Below, in pieces: positions 1-6,512 of a DNA stretch of 7,031 nucleotides. The translations under genes were made by a program, and so were the position numbers. Source of the DNA: Halomonas chromatireducens. Its GTDB lineage: Bacteria > Pseudomonadota > Gammaproteobacteria > Pseudomonadales > Halomonadaceae. Each line of letters opens with the position of its first letter. Positions within the stretch are counted from its first letter, which is position 1. The notes under the pieces are model-generated. The model was not told where the DNA came from and searched no databases. It worked only from the letters and a program-made list of their open reading frames with translations. The stretch lies in the NCBI RefSeq assembly GCF_001545155.1, contig NZ_CP014226.1, forward strand, positions 1,205,482 through 1,212,512, read 5' to 3'.

Positions 1-122
1 TCACAGCCTTCGGCTTCTCGCCCCTTCGGGGCCAGCCTACGGCTGTTTGTCGCTTCGCTCGGTTCTGTGCTCCGGGCGCCTTGCGCTTCATCTCGCTCGG
101 CGATTTGTTCAGCGATTCCCTG
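1..122. repeat. Hairpin-array extragenic repeat (REP-like), partial at the window edge
   Basis: Five perfect short stems, each with a 3-nt loop, are packed into about 100 bp: 5-15 (AGCC/GGCT), 20-32 (GCCCC/GGGGC), 33-45 (CAGCC/GGCTG), 76-86 (GCGC/GCGC) and 93-103 (TCGC/GCGA). An outer pairing of CACAG (2-6) with CTGTG (65-69) could close the first three, although it competes with the first stem for two bases. This density is unlike coding DNA and resembles REP-type extragenic repeats of gammaproteobacteria; assignment to a named family is from memory only. The right boundary is judged by where Lrp-family homology begins (about 120-126). The left end lies outside the window. Confidence 0.6.
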
Positions 123-506
123 ACGTGTCTGGAACGCGTCAAACGGCTGGAGAAGTCCGGGGTTATCCGCGGCTACAAGGCCGTGCTTGATCCCAGGGCC
201 CTCAAGGCCAATCTGCTGGTGTTCGTCGAGATCAGCCTTGAGACCCAGTCTCCAGCGGTATTCGACGAGTTCCGTCGGGCGGTGTCGAGGTTGCCCCAGA
301 TCCAGGAGTGCCATCTGGTATCGGGGCAGTTCGACTATATCCTCAAGTGCCGGATTCCGGAAATGGCAGCCTATCGCCAGTTGTTGGGCGATGTGGTGTT
401 GACCCTGCCGGGGGTCAAGGAGTCCAAGAGTTATGTGGTGATGGAAGAGGTCAAGGAGGAGTTCTCCCTCTATGTGCCCGACATCGAGGAGCTGGAAGGC
501 AAGTGA
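81..506 (+). CDS. Lrp/AsnC-family transcriptional regulator, N-terminus replaced (probable pseudogene)
   Basis: Lrp/AsnC proteins are about 150-165 residue DNA-binding regulators with an N-terminal helix-turn-helix and a C-terminal ligand-binding RAM domain. From residue 15 of this frame (TCLERVKRLEKSGVI) the family pattern is clear: end of the recognition helix, the linker GYKAVLDPRAL (31-41), then a complete RAM domain including SGQFDYIL (81-88) and an acidic tail. About 35 family residues holding the first HTH helices are absent. In their place the frame reads through the hairpin-rich element and stays open to position 3, so TTG 81 is only a nominal start with no convincing ribosome binding site. 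DNA binding is probably lost, though the RAM domain could still form dimers. The stop overlaps the next gene by 1 nt, indicating translational coupling. The family call is firm; whether a functional protein is made is doubtful. Confidence 0.8.
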   Translation: MRFISLGDLFSDSLTCLERVKRLEKSGVIRGYKAVLDPRALKANLLVFVEISLETQSPAVFDEFRRAVSRLPQIQECHLVSGQFDYILKCRIPEMAAYRQLLGDVVLTLPGVKESKSYVVMEEVKEEFSLYVPDIEELEGK

Positions 507-1261
507 TGGCAATGGATGATGGCCAACTGCTGCGATACAGCCGCCAGATCATGCTGGAGTCGATCGATATCGATGGCCAGGAGCGGCTGTTGTCGTCCCG
601 GGTGCTGGTGGTGGGTGCCGGTGGCCTGGGTTCGCCGGTGGCACTCTATCTTGCCGCTGCCGGGGTGGGGCATCTCACCCTGGCCGATGCCGACAGCGTT
701 GAACTCTCCAACCTGCAGCGCCAGATCGCTCATGGCATGACCGACCTCGAGCGCAACAAGGCCGAGTCGGCACGCGAGTCGGCGTTGGCGCTCAATCCCG
801 GCCGCAATATCTCGGTGGTGACGCAGCATCTGGTGGGGGCGGCCATGGATGATGCCGTGGCCGCGGTGGATCTGGTGCTCGACTGTACCGACCGCTTTTC
901 CAGCCGCTATGCCATCAACGCCGCCAGTCGCAAGGCGGGCAAGCCACTGGTATCTGGTGCAGCGATCCGCTTCTCCGGCCAACTGGCCGTGTTCGACCCC
1001 CGTGACCCGGAAAGCCCCTGCTATGCCTGCCTCTATCCCCCCGAAGAGGGCGACGACGAGGCGCTGCGCTGCGCCGAGAATGGCGTCGTGGCGCCGTTGG
1101 TGGGGCTGATCGGCTGCTTTCAGGCGCTGGAGGCGGTCAAGCTGCTCAGTGGTGCGGGCACGCCACATCGCGGGCTCTCCACTTTCGACGGCATGAGCGG
1201 CCAGTGGCGCCACTTCCAGGTGCCGCGGGACCCCGCCTGTCCGGTATGCGCCCCGCGCTGA
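506..1261 (+). CDS. moeB: MoeB/ThiF/HesA-family sulfur-carrier adenylyltransferase, MoeB-like
   Basis: Members of this E1-like family use ATP to adenylate the C-terminal glycine of a small sulfur carrier: MoaD for MoeB (molybdopterin synthesis) or ThiS for ThiF. The 251 residues match the roughly 249 of E. coli MoeB. Visible motifs are the nucleotide-binding VLVVGAGGLGSP (33-44), the strand-end acid and arginine in DADSVELSNLQRQ (61-73), DCTDRF (126-131), the Cys-containing loop RCAENGVVAPLVG (188-200), and zinc ligands CYAC (172-175) and CPVC (245-248), spaced as in MoeB. ATG 506 is chosen because it overlaps the upstream TGA, follows GGAAGG by 6 nt, and begins the family sequence; a start at 308 would only add antisense-like residues. 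No MoaD, ThiS or other cofactor gene is in view, so MoeB rather than ThiF or another paralogue rests on length and zinc-site spacing. Confidence 0.85.
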   Translation: MAMDDGQLLRYSRQIMLESIDIDGQERLLSSRVLVVGAGGLGSPVALYLAAAGVGHLTLADADSVELSNLQRQIAHGMTDLERNKAESARESALALNPGRNISVVTQHLVGAAMDDAVAAVDLVLDCTDRFSSRYAINAASRKAGKPLVSGAAIRFSGQLAVFDPRDPESPCYACLYPPEEGDDEALRCAENGVVAPLVGLIGCFQALEAVKLLSGAGTPHRGLSTFDGMSGQWRHFQVPRDPACPVCAPR

Positions 1262-1271
1262 GGACTCGAAC

Positions 1272-2192
1272 ATGGTCGACCGATCGGGGCTGAAGCTGGG
1301 GCAGGTCAGTGATTTCGATATCCGCCTGATTCGTGTCTTCAAGTCCGTGGTGGAGTGTGGCGGCTTTTCCGCAGCAGAGACCGCCCTCGGCATCAGCCGG
1401 CCGGCCATCAGCCAGCACATGAGCGATCTCGAGAAACGCCTGGGGCTGAAGCTGTGCCAGCGGGGGCGCGGCGGCTTCGCGTTGACCGAGGAGGGGCGAC
1501 AGGTCTTCGAGGCGACCCTGACGCTGCTGTCGGCACTGGAAACCTTCCGTACTGAGGTAAACGGCCTGCATCGCAACCTGCGGGGCGAGCTCAACATCGG
1601 TCTGACCGACAACCTGGTCAGCATGCCCCGGATGCATGTGACCGATGCCCTGGCCGATCTCAAGGCACAGGGGCCGAATGTGCGTATCAACATCCACATG
1701 GAAGCGCCGGATCGTATCGCCCAAGGCGTGCTGGATGCCCGCCTGCATGTGGGCGTCGTTCCCGAGGTCAACCTGCCGACCAGCGTCGATGCGCGCCCGC
1801 TTTATGAGGAAACGTTGCGGCTGTACTGCGCCGACCGCCATCCACTCTTCGGGCTGTCGGAAGAATCGACGGATGAAGCGGTGCTGGAACGCCATGAGGC
1901 GGTGCTTCCCGCTTATCCGCTGCCCGAAGCGGCCCGCCAGGCCCATGCCAGACTTAATGGTACCGCCATGGCTTCCGATCGCGAGGGCGCGGTCTTCCTC
2001 ATCCTGACCGGTTGCTATATCGGCTACCTGCCTGATCACCTGGCTGCACCCTGGATTGCGGCGGGGGGCTTGCGTGTACTCTTTCCCGAGACCTGCACCT
2101 ATTCCATACCTCTGGTCACGATTACCCGCCGGGACCGCCGTCCTCATCGCGTTCTTGATGTCTTTCTCGCCTCCGTGGCTCGTCATGGCTAG
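1272..2192 (+). CDS. LysR-family transcriptional regulator
   Basis: This is a 306-residue protein of standard LysR length. The winged helix-turn-helix lies at about residues 15-75: FDIRLIRVFKSVVECGGFSAAETALGISRPAISQHMSDLEKRLG, followed by the wing and LTEEGR (71-76). A linker helix follows to about 100, then the periplasmic-binding-protein-like effector domain from about residue 105 (RGELNIGL) to the end. ATG 1272 follows GAGGA (1260-1264, overlapping the previous stop) by 7 nt, and the gap to the previous gene is 10 nt, so it is probably cotranscribed with lrp and moeB. The next genes downstream, on the same strand, are puuB, puuA and potF, which makes polyamine uptake and breakdown a plausible target. 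This is inferred from position only. The usual divergent LysR arrangement is absent. The ligand is unknown. Confidence 0.93.
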   Translation: MVDRSGLKLGQVSDFDIRLIRVFKSVVECGGFSAAETALGISRPAISQHMSDLEKRLGLKLCQRGRGGFALTEEGRQVFEATLTLLSALETFRTEVNGLHRNLRGELNIGLTDNLVSMPRMHVTDALADLKAQGPNVRINIHMEAPDRIAQGVLDARLHVGVVPEVNLPTSVDARPLYEETLRLYCADRHPLFGLSEESTDEAVLERHEAVLPAYPLPEAARQAHARLNGTAMASDREGAVFLILTGCYIGYLPDHLAAPWIAAGGLRVLFPETCTYSIPLVTITRRDRRPHRVLDVFLASVARHG

Positions 2193-2214
2193 CGAGCCTT
2201 CGCCACACCGGACC

Positions 2215-2240
2215 CACGCCTGGCTGCTAGGGCCGGCGTG
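2215..2240 (+). terminator. Possible terminator hairpin after the LysR gene
   Basis: CACGCC (2215-2220) pairs with GGCGTG (2235-2240). After a one-base bulge, GGC (2222-2224) pairs with GCC (2232-2234), giving nine pairs and a 7-nt loop, 23 nt past the stop codon. The sequence that follows has no proper U-tract, so efficient intrinsic termination is uncertain. It may instead be a 3' mRNA-end structure. Confidence 0.4.
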
Positions 2241-2336
2241 TCAGATTGATGGTGATTTCTTGACAGGCATCCTCCTCCGGTTTCTCCTGAGGTCACGGTG
2301 CTTCATGCTCTATATACTCTATAAAAGGCGATTATT

Positions 2337-2372
2337 ATGCCGTACAAGCAAGTGATGGTGATTGTGTGTTGA
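2337..2372 (+). other. Possible 11-codon leader ORF upstream of puuB
   Basis: ATG 2337 opens MPYKQVMVIVC and stops at TGA 2370-2372, with AAGG about 8 nt upstream of the ATG. If the transcript starts near TATACT (2313-2318), this would be the first translated frame in a roughly 180-nt leader. No run of regulatory codons is obvious and the frame may be fortuitous. Confidence 0.15.
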
Positions 2373-2392
2373 CGTTGTTCGTTATTGAATAC

Positions 2393-2423
2393 TTGACAGG
2401 GTCTGCGGGTTTGGTGCCAGACT
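2393..2423 (+). promoter_or_regulatory. Candidate sigma-70 promoter for puuB
   Basis: A perfect -35 hexamer TTGACA (2393-2398) is followed after 19 nt by CAGACT (2418-2423), a weak -10 with 3 of 6 matches. The predicted start would lie near 2430, about 90 nt before puuB. The perfect -35 with a poor -10 and long spacing would suit an activator-dependent promoter. An alternative is TATACT (2313-2318), which lacks a good -35 at 17 nt. No sigma-54 element was found. Confidence 0.3.
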
Positions 2424-2520
2424 AGACGCATGGTCTGGACGCCAAGGCGGCTCAACCATAAGCCAATCATCGCTCATCATGCCGGCTGTTCCCGGCCACA
2501 TCAGTGCAAGGACAGGTTTC

Positions 2521-3813
2521 ATGGCTGCTGCCACAACGCTCGACATCCCGGCATCCTATTACCGCGATACGGTGGCGGTAGTCCTGGAGGCCTGTCCGCC
2601 GCTGGAAGGCGACCAGCGGGCCGATGTCTGTGTGATCGGCGGTGGGGTAACCGGCTGCTCGGCGGCCTTGCACCTGGCTGAGCGGGGCTATTCGGTGCAT
2701 CTTCTGGAAGCTCGGGAGGTCGGCTTTGGCGCCTCCGGGCGCAGTGGTGGCCAGATCCTGCCTGGCCTGGGGACCGACATTGCCACTGTGGAGCATGCGC
2801 TGGGCCGTGAAAGGGCCCGTGCCATCTGGGATATGAGCCGTGAAGCGGTTCGACTCACGGCCGGGCTGGTTGAGCGTCATGCCATTCCCTGCGACCTGGC
2901 CTGGGGCTTTCTGCACGCCGCTGTCAAGCCGCGCCACGTGCGCGAGCTACAGGCGTTTCAGGAGCGCATGGCTCGGGATTATGACTACACCGACATGGCT
3001 TGGCTCGAGGGTCCGGCACTGCGTGAGCGGGTGGTGACCGATGCCTACCCCGGCGCTCTGTACGAGGGCGAGGGCGGGCATTTGCATCCGTTGAACTACA
3101 CGCTGGGGCTGGCACGTGCTGCACAGCGTGCCGGGGTAACGATTCACGAAAACAGTAGGGTGCTGAGCATCCAACGTGGCCAGAAGGCTAAGATAGAAAC
3201 TGATGGTGGCAGCGTCACCGCTGACTTCGTGGTGGTGGCCGGCAATGCGTATCTGGGCGGGCTGGTGCCGGAACTGGAGGGGCGAATGATGCGCGCCGCC
3301 AACTACATGGTGGCGACCTCCCCCTTGAGCGAAGCGCAGGTCGCTTCGGTATTGCCACGCAACGATGCCTTGGCCGATGCCAACTTCGTGCTCGATTACT
3401 ATCGGCTCTCTGCCGATCGGCGGCTGATCTATGGCGGCGAGGTGAGCTACGATGGCCGTGAGCCGCGTGGCTTGCGCCAGCGAATGGACACCAAGATTGC
3501 CCGCCTGTTTCCCGTACTGGAGGGTGTGCCGATTGACTACCGTTGGGGGGGCGACGTGGCCATAACCCTGAATCGGGCGCCAGATTTTGGCCGCATCGGC
3601 CATAACCTCTACTACGCCCAGGGCTATTCCGGCCACGGCATGGCCCTGGCGGGGCTCGCCGGCCAATTGATGAGCGATGCCATTGCCGATCAGAGCGAGC
3701 GGTTCGATCTTTTCGCTGCCATGCCCCACCGGCGCTTTCCTGGTGGCAACAGGCTCCGCACGCCGCTGCTGGTGCTGGCGACTACCTTCTACAAACTGCG
3801 CGATCGTCTATAA
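2521..3813 (+). CDS. puuB: Gamma-glutamylputrescine oxidoreductase, PuuB-like FAD enzyme
   Basis: PuuB oxidises gamma-glutamylputrescine to gamma-glutamyl-gamma-aminobutyraldehyde, releasing ammonia and hydrogen peroxide. It is cytosolic and belongs to the DAO family of FAD-dependent amine oxidases. The 430 residues are close to E. coli PuuB (about 426). The FAD-binding Rossmann motif is DVCVIGGGVTG with the acidic strand end LLEA (35-64), followed by GFGASGRSGGQ (68-78), where related oxidases contact FAD. The C-terminal FAD motif YYAQGYSGHGMALAG lies at 364-378. ATG 2521 is chosen over ATG 2479 because AAGGA (2508-2512) sits 8 nt upstream and the resulting length fits. It precedes the gamma-glutamylputrescine synthetase gene by 35 nt, which supports this substrate over other DAO-family amines. 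Downstream PuuC and PuuD are not visible. Confidence 0.88.
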   Translation: MAAATTLDIPASYYRDTVAVVLEACPPLEGDQRADVCVIGGGVTGCSAALHLAERGYSVHLLEAREVGFGASGRSGGQILPGLGTDIATVEHALGRERARAIWDMSREAVRLTAGLVERHAIPCDLAWGFLHAAVKPRHVRELQAFQERMARDYDYTDMAWLEGPALRERVVTDAYPGALYEGEGGHLHPLNYTLGLARAAQRAGVTIHENSRVLSIQRGQKAKIETDGGSVTADFVVVAGNAYLGGLVPELEGRMMRAANYMVATSPLSEAQVASVLPRNDALADANFVLDYYRLSADRRLIYGGEVSYDGREPRGLRQRMDTKIARLFPVLEGVPIDYRWGGDVAITLNRAPDFGRIGHNLYYAQGYSGHGMALAGLAGQLMSDAIADQSERFDLFAAMPHRRFPGGNRLRTPLLVLATTFYKLRDRL

Positions 3814-3848
3814 CCATCAGCCCGAAACGGGGCGACAATGAGGTTTTC

Positions 3849-5195
3849 ATGAAAGATCTAGAGAGCTGGCTCAAGGAACGGCGCATCACCGAGGTGGAGT
3901 GCCTGGTCAGCGATATCACCGGGATTGCCCGAGGCAAGATCACCCCCGTTTCGAAGTTCATGGCCGAGAAAGGCATGCGTTTGCCCGAAAGCGTTCTGCT
4001 TCAGACCGTGACCGGCGACTATGTGGAGGACGACCTCTACTATTCACTGCTTGATCCTGCCGATATCGACATGGTGTGCAAGCCGGACATCTCGGCCGTC
4101 TATCCTGTTCCCTGGGCGCTGGAGCCCACGGCCCAGGTGATACACGACTGCTATGACAAGATGGGCAACCCCATCGAACTCTCCTGTCGCAACCAGCTGA
4201 AACGAGTGCTTGCCCTCTATGCCGAGAGGGGTTGGAAGCCGGTGGTGGCGCCGGAAATGGAGTTCTATCTTACCAAGCGATGCGAGGACCCGGATCTTCC
4301 TCTTCAGCCGCCGATCGGTCGCAGCGGGCGGCAGGAGACCGGCCGGCAATCCTTTTCCATCGATGCGGCCAACGAGTTCGATCCGCTGTTCGAGGATATG
4401 TACGACTGGTGCGAGGCCCAGGGCCTGGATATCGATACCCTGATTCATGAAGAGGGTACCGCTCAGATGGAGATCAACTTCCGCCACGGCGATCCGTTGA
4501 TGCTGGCCGACCAGATATTCCTCTTCAAGCGCACGCTGCGAGAAGCGGCCCTCAAGCATGACGTGGCTGCCACTTTCATGGCCAAGCCGATCACCAATGA
4601 GCCGGGCAGCGCCATGCATATCCACCAGAGCGTGCTCGATGCCACCACGGGTCGTAGCATCTTTGCCAACGACGACGGCTCCATGAGCCAGCTCTTCTTG
4701 CATCATATCGGCGGGCTTCAGCGCTTCATCCCCGAGGCGTTGCCGCTGATGGCGCCCAACGTCAACTCCTTTCGCCGCTTTCTGCCGGACACCTCGGCAC
4801 CGGTCAACGTCGAGTGGGGGGAAGAGAACCGCACCTGCGGGCTGCGCGTCCCCGACTCCACGCCACAGAACCGGCGCATCGAGAACCGGCTTCCCGGGGC
4901 CGACGCCAATGCTTACCTTGCCATTGCCGCCAGCCTGCTGTGCGGTTATCTCGGCATGGAGCAGGGGCTGAACCCGTCGGCGCCGGTGCAGGGGCGGGCA
5001 TTCGAGCGTCGCAACATGCGCTTGCCTTTCACCCTGGAGCAGGCGCTGGAGCGGATGGAGCACTGTGCAGAACTGGAGCGCTACATGGGCCACCGCTTCG
5101 TGACCGGCTATGTGGCGGTAAAGCGAGTCGAGAACGAGAATTTCAAGCAGGTAATCAGTGCCTGGGAAAGAGAGTTCCTGCTGCTCAGCGTCTGA
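3849..5195 (+). CDS. puuA: Gamma-glutamylputrescine synthetase, PuuA-like glutamine synthetase family
   Basis: PuuA ligates glutamate to putrescine with ATP, the first step of the gamma-glutamylated putrescine pathway. The 448-residue protein carries the glutamine synthetase layout: N-terminal beta-grasp domain (about 13-100, with CLVSDITGIARGK), then the catalytic domain. Metal and substrate motifs are APEMEFY (134-140), GTAQMEINF (203-211), FMAKPITNEPGSAMHIHQS (243-261), the ATP/phosphate loop NSFRRFLPDTSAPVNVEWG (306-324) with NRTCGLRVP (327-335), and RIENRLPGADANAYLA (343-358). ATG 3849 follows TGAGG (3839-3843) by 5 nt. Placement between puuB and potF supports a polyamine or other amine acceptor rather than ammonia. 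Ethanolamine- or isopropylamine-type gamma-glutamyl ligases of the same family cannot be excluded by eye. Codon use matches the neighbours. Confidence 0.88.
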   Translation: MKDLESWLKERRITEVECLVSDITGIARGKITPVSKFMAEKGMRLPESVLLQTVTGDYVEDDLYYSLLDPADIDMVCKPDISAVYPVPWALEPTAQVIHDCYDKMGNPIELSCRNQLKRVLALYAERGWKPVVAPEMEFYLTKRCEDPDLPLQPPIGRSGRQETGRQSFSIDAANEFDPLFEDMYDWCEAQGLDIDTLIHEEGTAQMEINFRHGDPLMLADQIFLFKRTLREAALKHDVAATFMAKPITNEPGSAMHIHQSVLDATTGRSIFANDDGSMSQLFLHHIGGLQRFIPEALPLMAPNVNSFRRFLPDTSAPVNVEWGEENRTCGLRVPDSTPQNRRIENRLPGADANAYLAIAASLLCGYLGMEQGLNPSAPVQGRAFERRNMRLPFTLEQALERMEHCAELERYMGHRFVTGYVAVKRVENENFKQVISAWEREFLLLSV

Positions 5196-5376
5196 AGCTG
5201 CCGAGCCGCAAGGGCCACCAGCAAGAGAGAGGGGAAGAGCACGTCACCGCGCCGGCTGGTTGCCCTCAGCCTGTTGCCAGGCTCGCAAGGGAAGCGCAGT
5301 GGCGTGCTGGACGGTCCCGGCGAAAGGATGCCGGTTATCAACGAAACCATGTGAATAACAACAGCAACGAGGTGTC

Positions 5377-6483
5377 ATGATGTCCCGGCACAGCAAGCTT
5401 TCCCTGGCCGTGGCGGCGGCCTCCCTGGCGTTGCTGAGCGGTGCTGCCCTGGCCAACGAGGTGCGGGTCTACAACTGGTCGGACTATATCGCCCCCGATA
5501 CCCTCGAGAAGTTCACCGAGCAGACCGGCATTCGGGTGATCTACGATGTCTACGACAGCAACGAGGTGCTCGATGCCGCCATGCTCTCGGGTCGCTCCGG
5601 CTATGACGTGGTGGTGCCGTCCAATCATTATCTGACGCGCCAGGTCAGTGCCGGGGTCTACCAGGAGCTGGATCATGACAAGCTGCCCAACATGGCCAAC
5701 CTCAACCCCGAGCTGATGGACGACCTGGAGTTCATCGACCCGGGCAGCCGACACTCCATACCCTATATGTGGGGTACCAACGGCATCGGCTACAACGTTG
5801 AACGTGTTACCGAGATTCTCGGCGAGGACGCCCCGGTGGATTCCTGGGCGCTGATCTTCGATCCGGAGGTCACCACCGCGCTGAAGGAGGGGGGCTGCGG
5901 CATTTCCATGCTCGACTCGGGGGACGAGATGCTCTCACCGGCCATGGCCTACCTGGGGCTCTCCCCGCTCTCCGAGGAGACCGCGGACCTCGAGGCGGCG
6001 GGCGATCTTATCGCCGCCGTGCGTGACAACATCACCTACTTCCACTCCTCGCGCTATATCTCGGACCTGGCCAACGGCGATATCTGCGTGGCGGCCGGCT
6101 ACTCCGGCGACATCTTCCAGGCCGCCGATCGCGCCGAGGAAGCCGGCCGGGACTTCACCATCGCCTACTCGATCCCCAAGGAGGGCGCGGCGCTGTGGTT
6201 CGACATGATGGCGATTCCCGCCGACGCACCGAACCCCGACAACGCCCACGCCTTCATCAATTTCATCCTCGAGCCCGAGGTGGCGGCGGCGATCACCGAG
6301 TACGTCGTCTATGCCAACCCCAACGTGGCCGCCAACGAATTCCTCGATCCGGATATTCTCAACGATGCCTCCATCTATCCCGACCAGGAGGTGATGGATA
6401 ATCTTTATGTGGCGGAAGAGAAGCCCCTGGCCGTTCAGCGCGTCCGTACCCGTACCTGGAACAGAGTGAAGTCGGGTATCTGA
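5377..6483 (+). CDS. potF: Polyamine ABC transporter periplasmic substrate-binding protein, PotF/SpuD/SpuE type
   Basis: This secreted receptor delivers putrescine or spermidine to a PotFGHI-type ABC importer. The 368 residues are nearly the length of E. coli PotF (370). A Sec signal peptide spans about 1-26, with Lys/Arg, a hydrophobic core and cleavage after ALA. The mature protein starts NEVRVYNWSDYIAPDTLEKF. Expected ligand-pocket residues are W34, S35, D36, Y37, S82, E184, D245 and D276. Two pocket positions differ from PotF: Tyr242 where PotF has Trp244, and Trp274 where PotF has Phe276, which is discussed as a finding. The mature chain is strongly acidic, as in periplasmic proteins of halophiles. 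ATG 5380 is an alternative start: GAGG (5369-5372) lies 7 nt from it but only 4 nt from 5377. A 181-nt gap without a clear hairpin or promoter separates it from puuA. Confidence 0.95.
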   Translation: MMSRHSKLSLAVAAASLALLSGAALANEVRVYNWSDYIAPDTLEKFTEQTGIRVIYDVYDSNEVLDAAMLSGRSGYDVVVPSNHYLTRQVSAGVYQELDHDKLPNMANLNPELMDDLEFIDPGSRHSIPYMWGTNGIGYNVERVTEILGEDAPVDSWALIFDPEVTTALKEGGCGISMLDSGDEMLSPAMAYLGLSPLSEETADLEAAGDLIAAVRDNITYFHSSRYISDLANGDICVAAGYSGDIFQAADRAEEAGRDFTIAYSIPKEGAALWFDMMAIPADAPNPDNAHAFINFILEPEVAAAITEYVVYANPNVAANEFLDPDILNDASIYPDQEVMDNLYVAEEKPLAVQRVRTRTWNRVKSGI

Positions 6484-6492
6484 TGCCGATAC

Positions 6493-6512
6493 GCCGGCCC
6501 GCCCGGGCCGGC
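6493..6512 (+). promoter_or_regulatory. GC-rich intercistronic hairpin between potF and potG
   Basis: An 8-bp perfect stem, GCCGGCCC (6493-6500) with GGGCCGGC (6505-6512), has a 4-nt loop and starts 10 nt after the potF stop. No U-run follows, so it is a poor intrinsic terminator. Hairpins just after binding-protein genes in ABC operons often protect the upstream mRNA or partly reduce readthrough, giving more receptor than ATPase. That role is inferred here. The structure itself is plain in the sequence. Confidence 0.6.

Larger units (their letters stand above)
2193..2520. promoter_or_regulatory. 328-bp regulatory gap between the LysR gene and puuB
   Basis: There is no convincing long gene here. 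The middle part (about 2300-2400) is clearly AT-richer than the coding regions. It holds a probable terminator for the upstream unit, two copies of TTGACA (2260-2265 and 2393-2398), a TATACT (2313-2318), an 11-bp direct repeat TGATGGTGATT (2247-2257 and 2353-2363), and an 11-codon open frame (2337-2372). This is the expected place for the polyamine operon promoter and for a LysR or other operator. No clear T-N11-A palindrome stood out by eye. Confidence 0.6.

Noticed and set aside
1..70. Cloverleaf-like pairing suggesting a tRNA
   Set aside because: Stems are only 4-5 bp with 3-nt loops; there is no anticodon or T-arm signature and no 7-bp acceptor stem.
308..505. Upstream extension of the MoeB frame to 308
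   Set aside because: The added residues lie wholly inside the Lrp gene in another frame and have no MoeB homology; the ATG at 506 has a ribosome binding site and stop/start overlap.
470..1771. Long open frame on the minus strand across moeB and the LysR gene
   Set aside because: Antisense shadow in GC-rich DNA: its translation has no family pattern, while the + strand frames carry complete MoeB and LysR motifs.
2479..2520. Earlier puuB start at ATG 2479
   Set aside because: No Shine-Dalgarno precedes it and it adds 14 residues beyond family length, while ATG 2521 has AAGGA 8 nt upstream.
3838..3852. Four-codon frame (M-R-F-S-stop) overlapping the puuA start
   Set aside because: The overlap arises from the TGAGG ribosome binding site next to TCATGA; it has no binding site of its own and is probably chance.
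4044..5093. Long minus-strand open frame opposite puuA
   Set aside because: Antisense to a full glutamine synthetase fold; low-information His/Arg/Gly-rich translation with no recognisable domain.
5317..5334. 5-bp inverted repeat CCGGC/GCCGG in the puuA-potF gap
   Set aside because: Short stem with an 8-nt loop and no U-tract; expected by chance in GC-rich DNA and not convincing as a terminator or operator.
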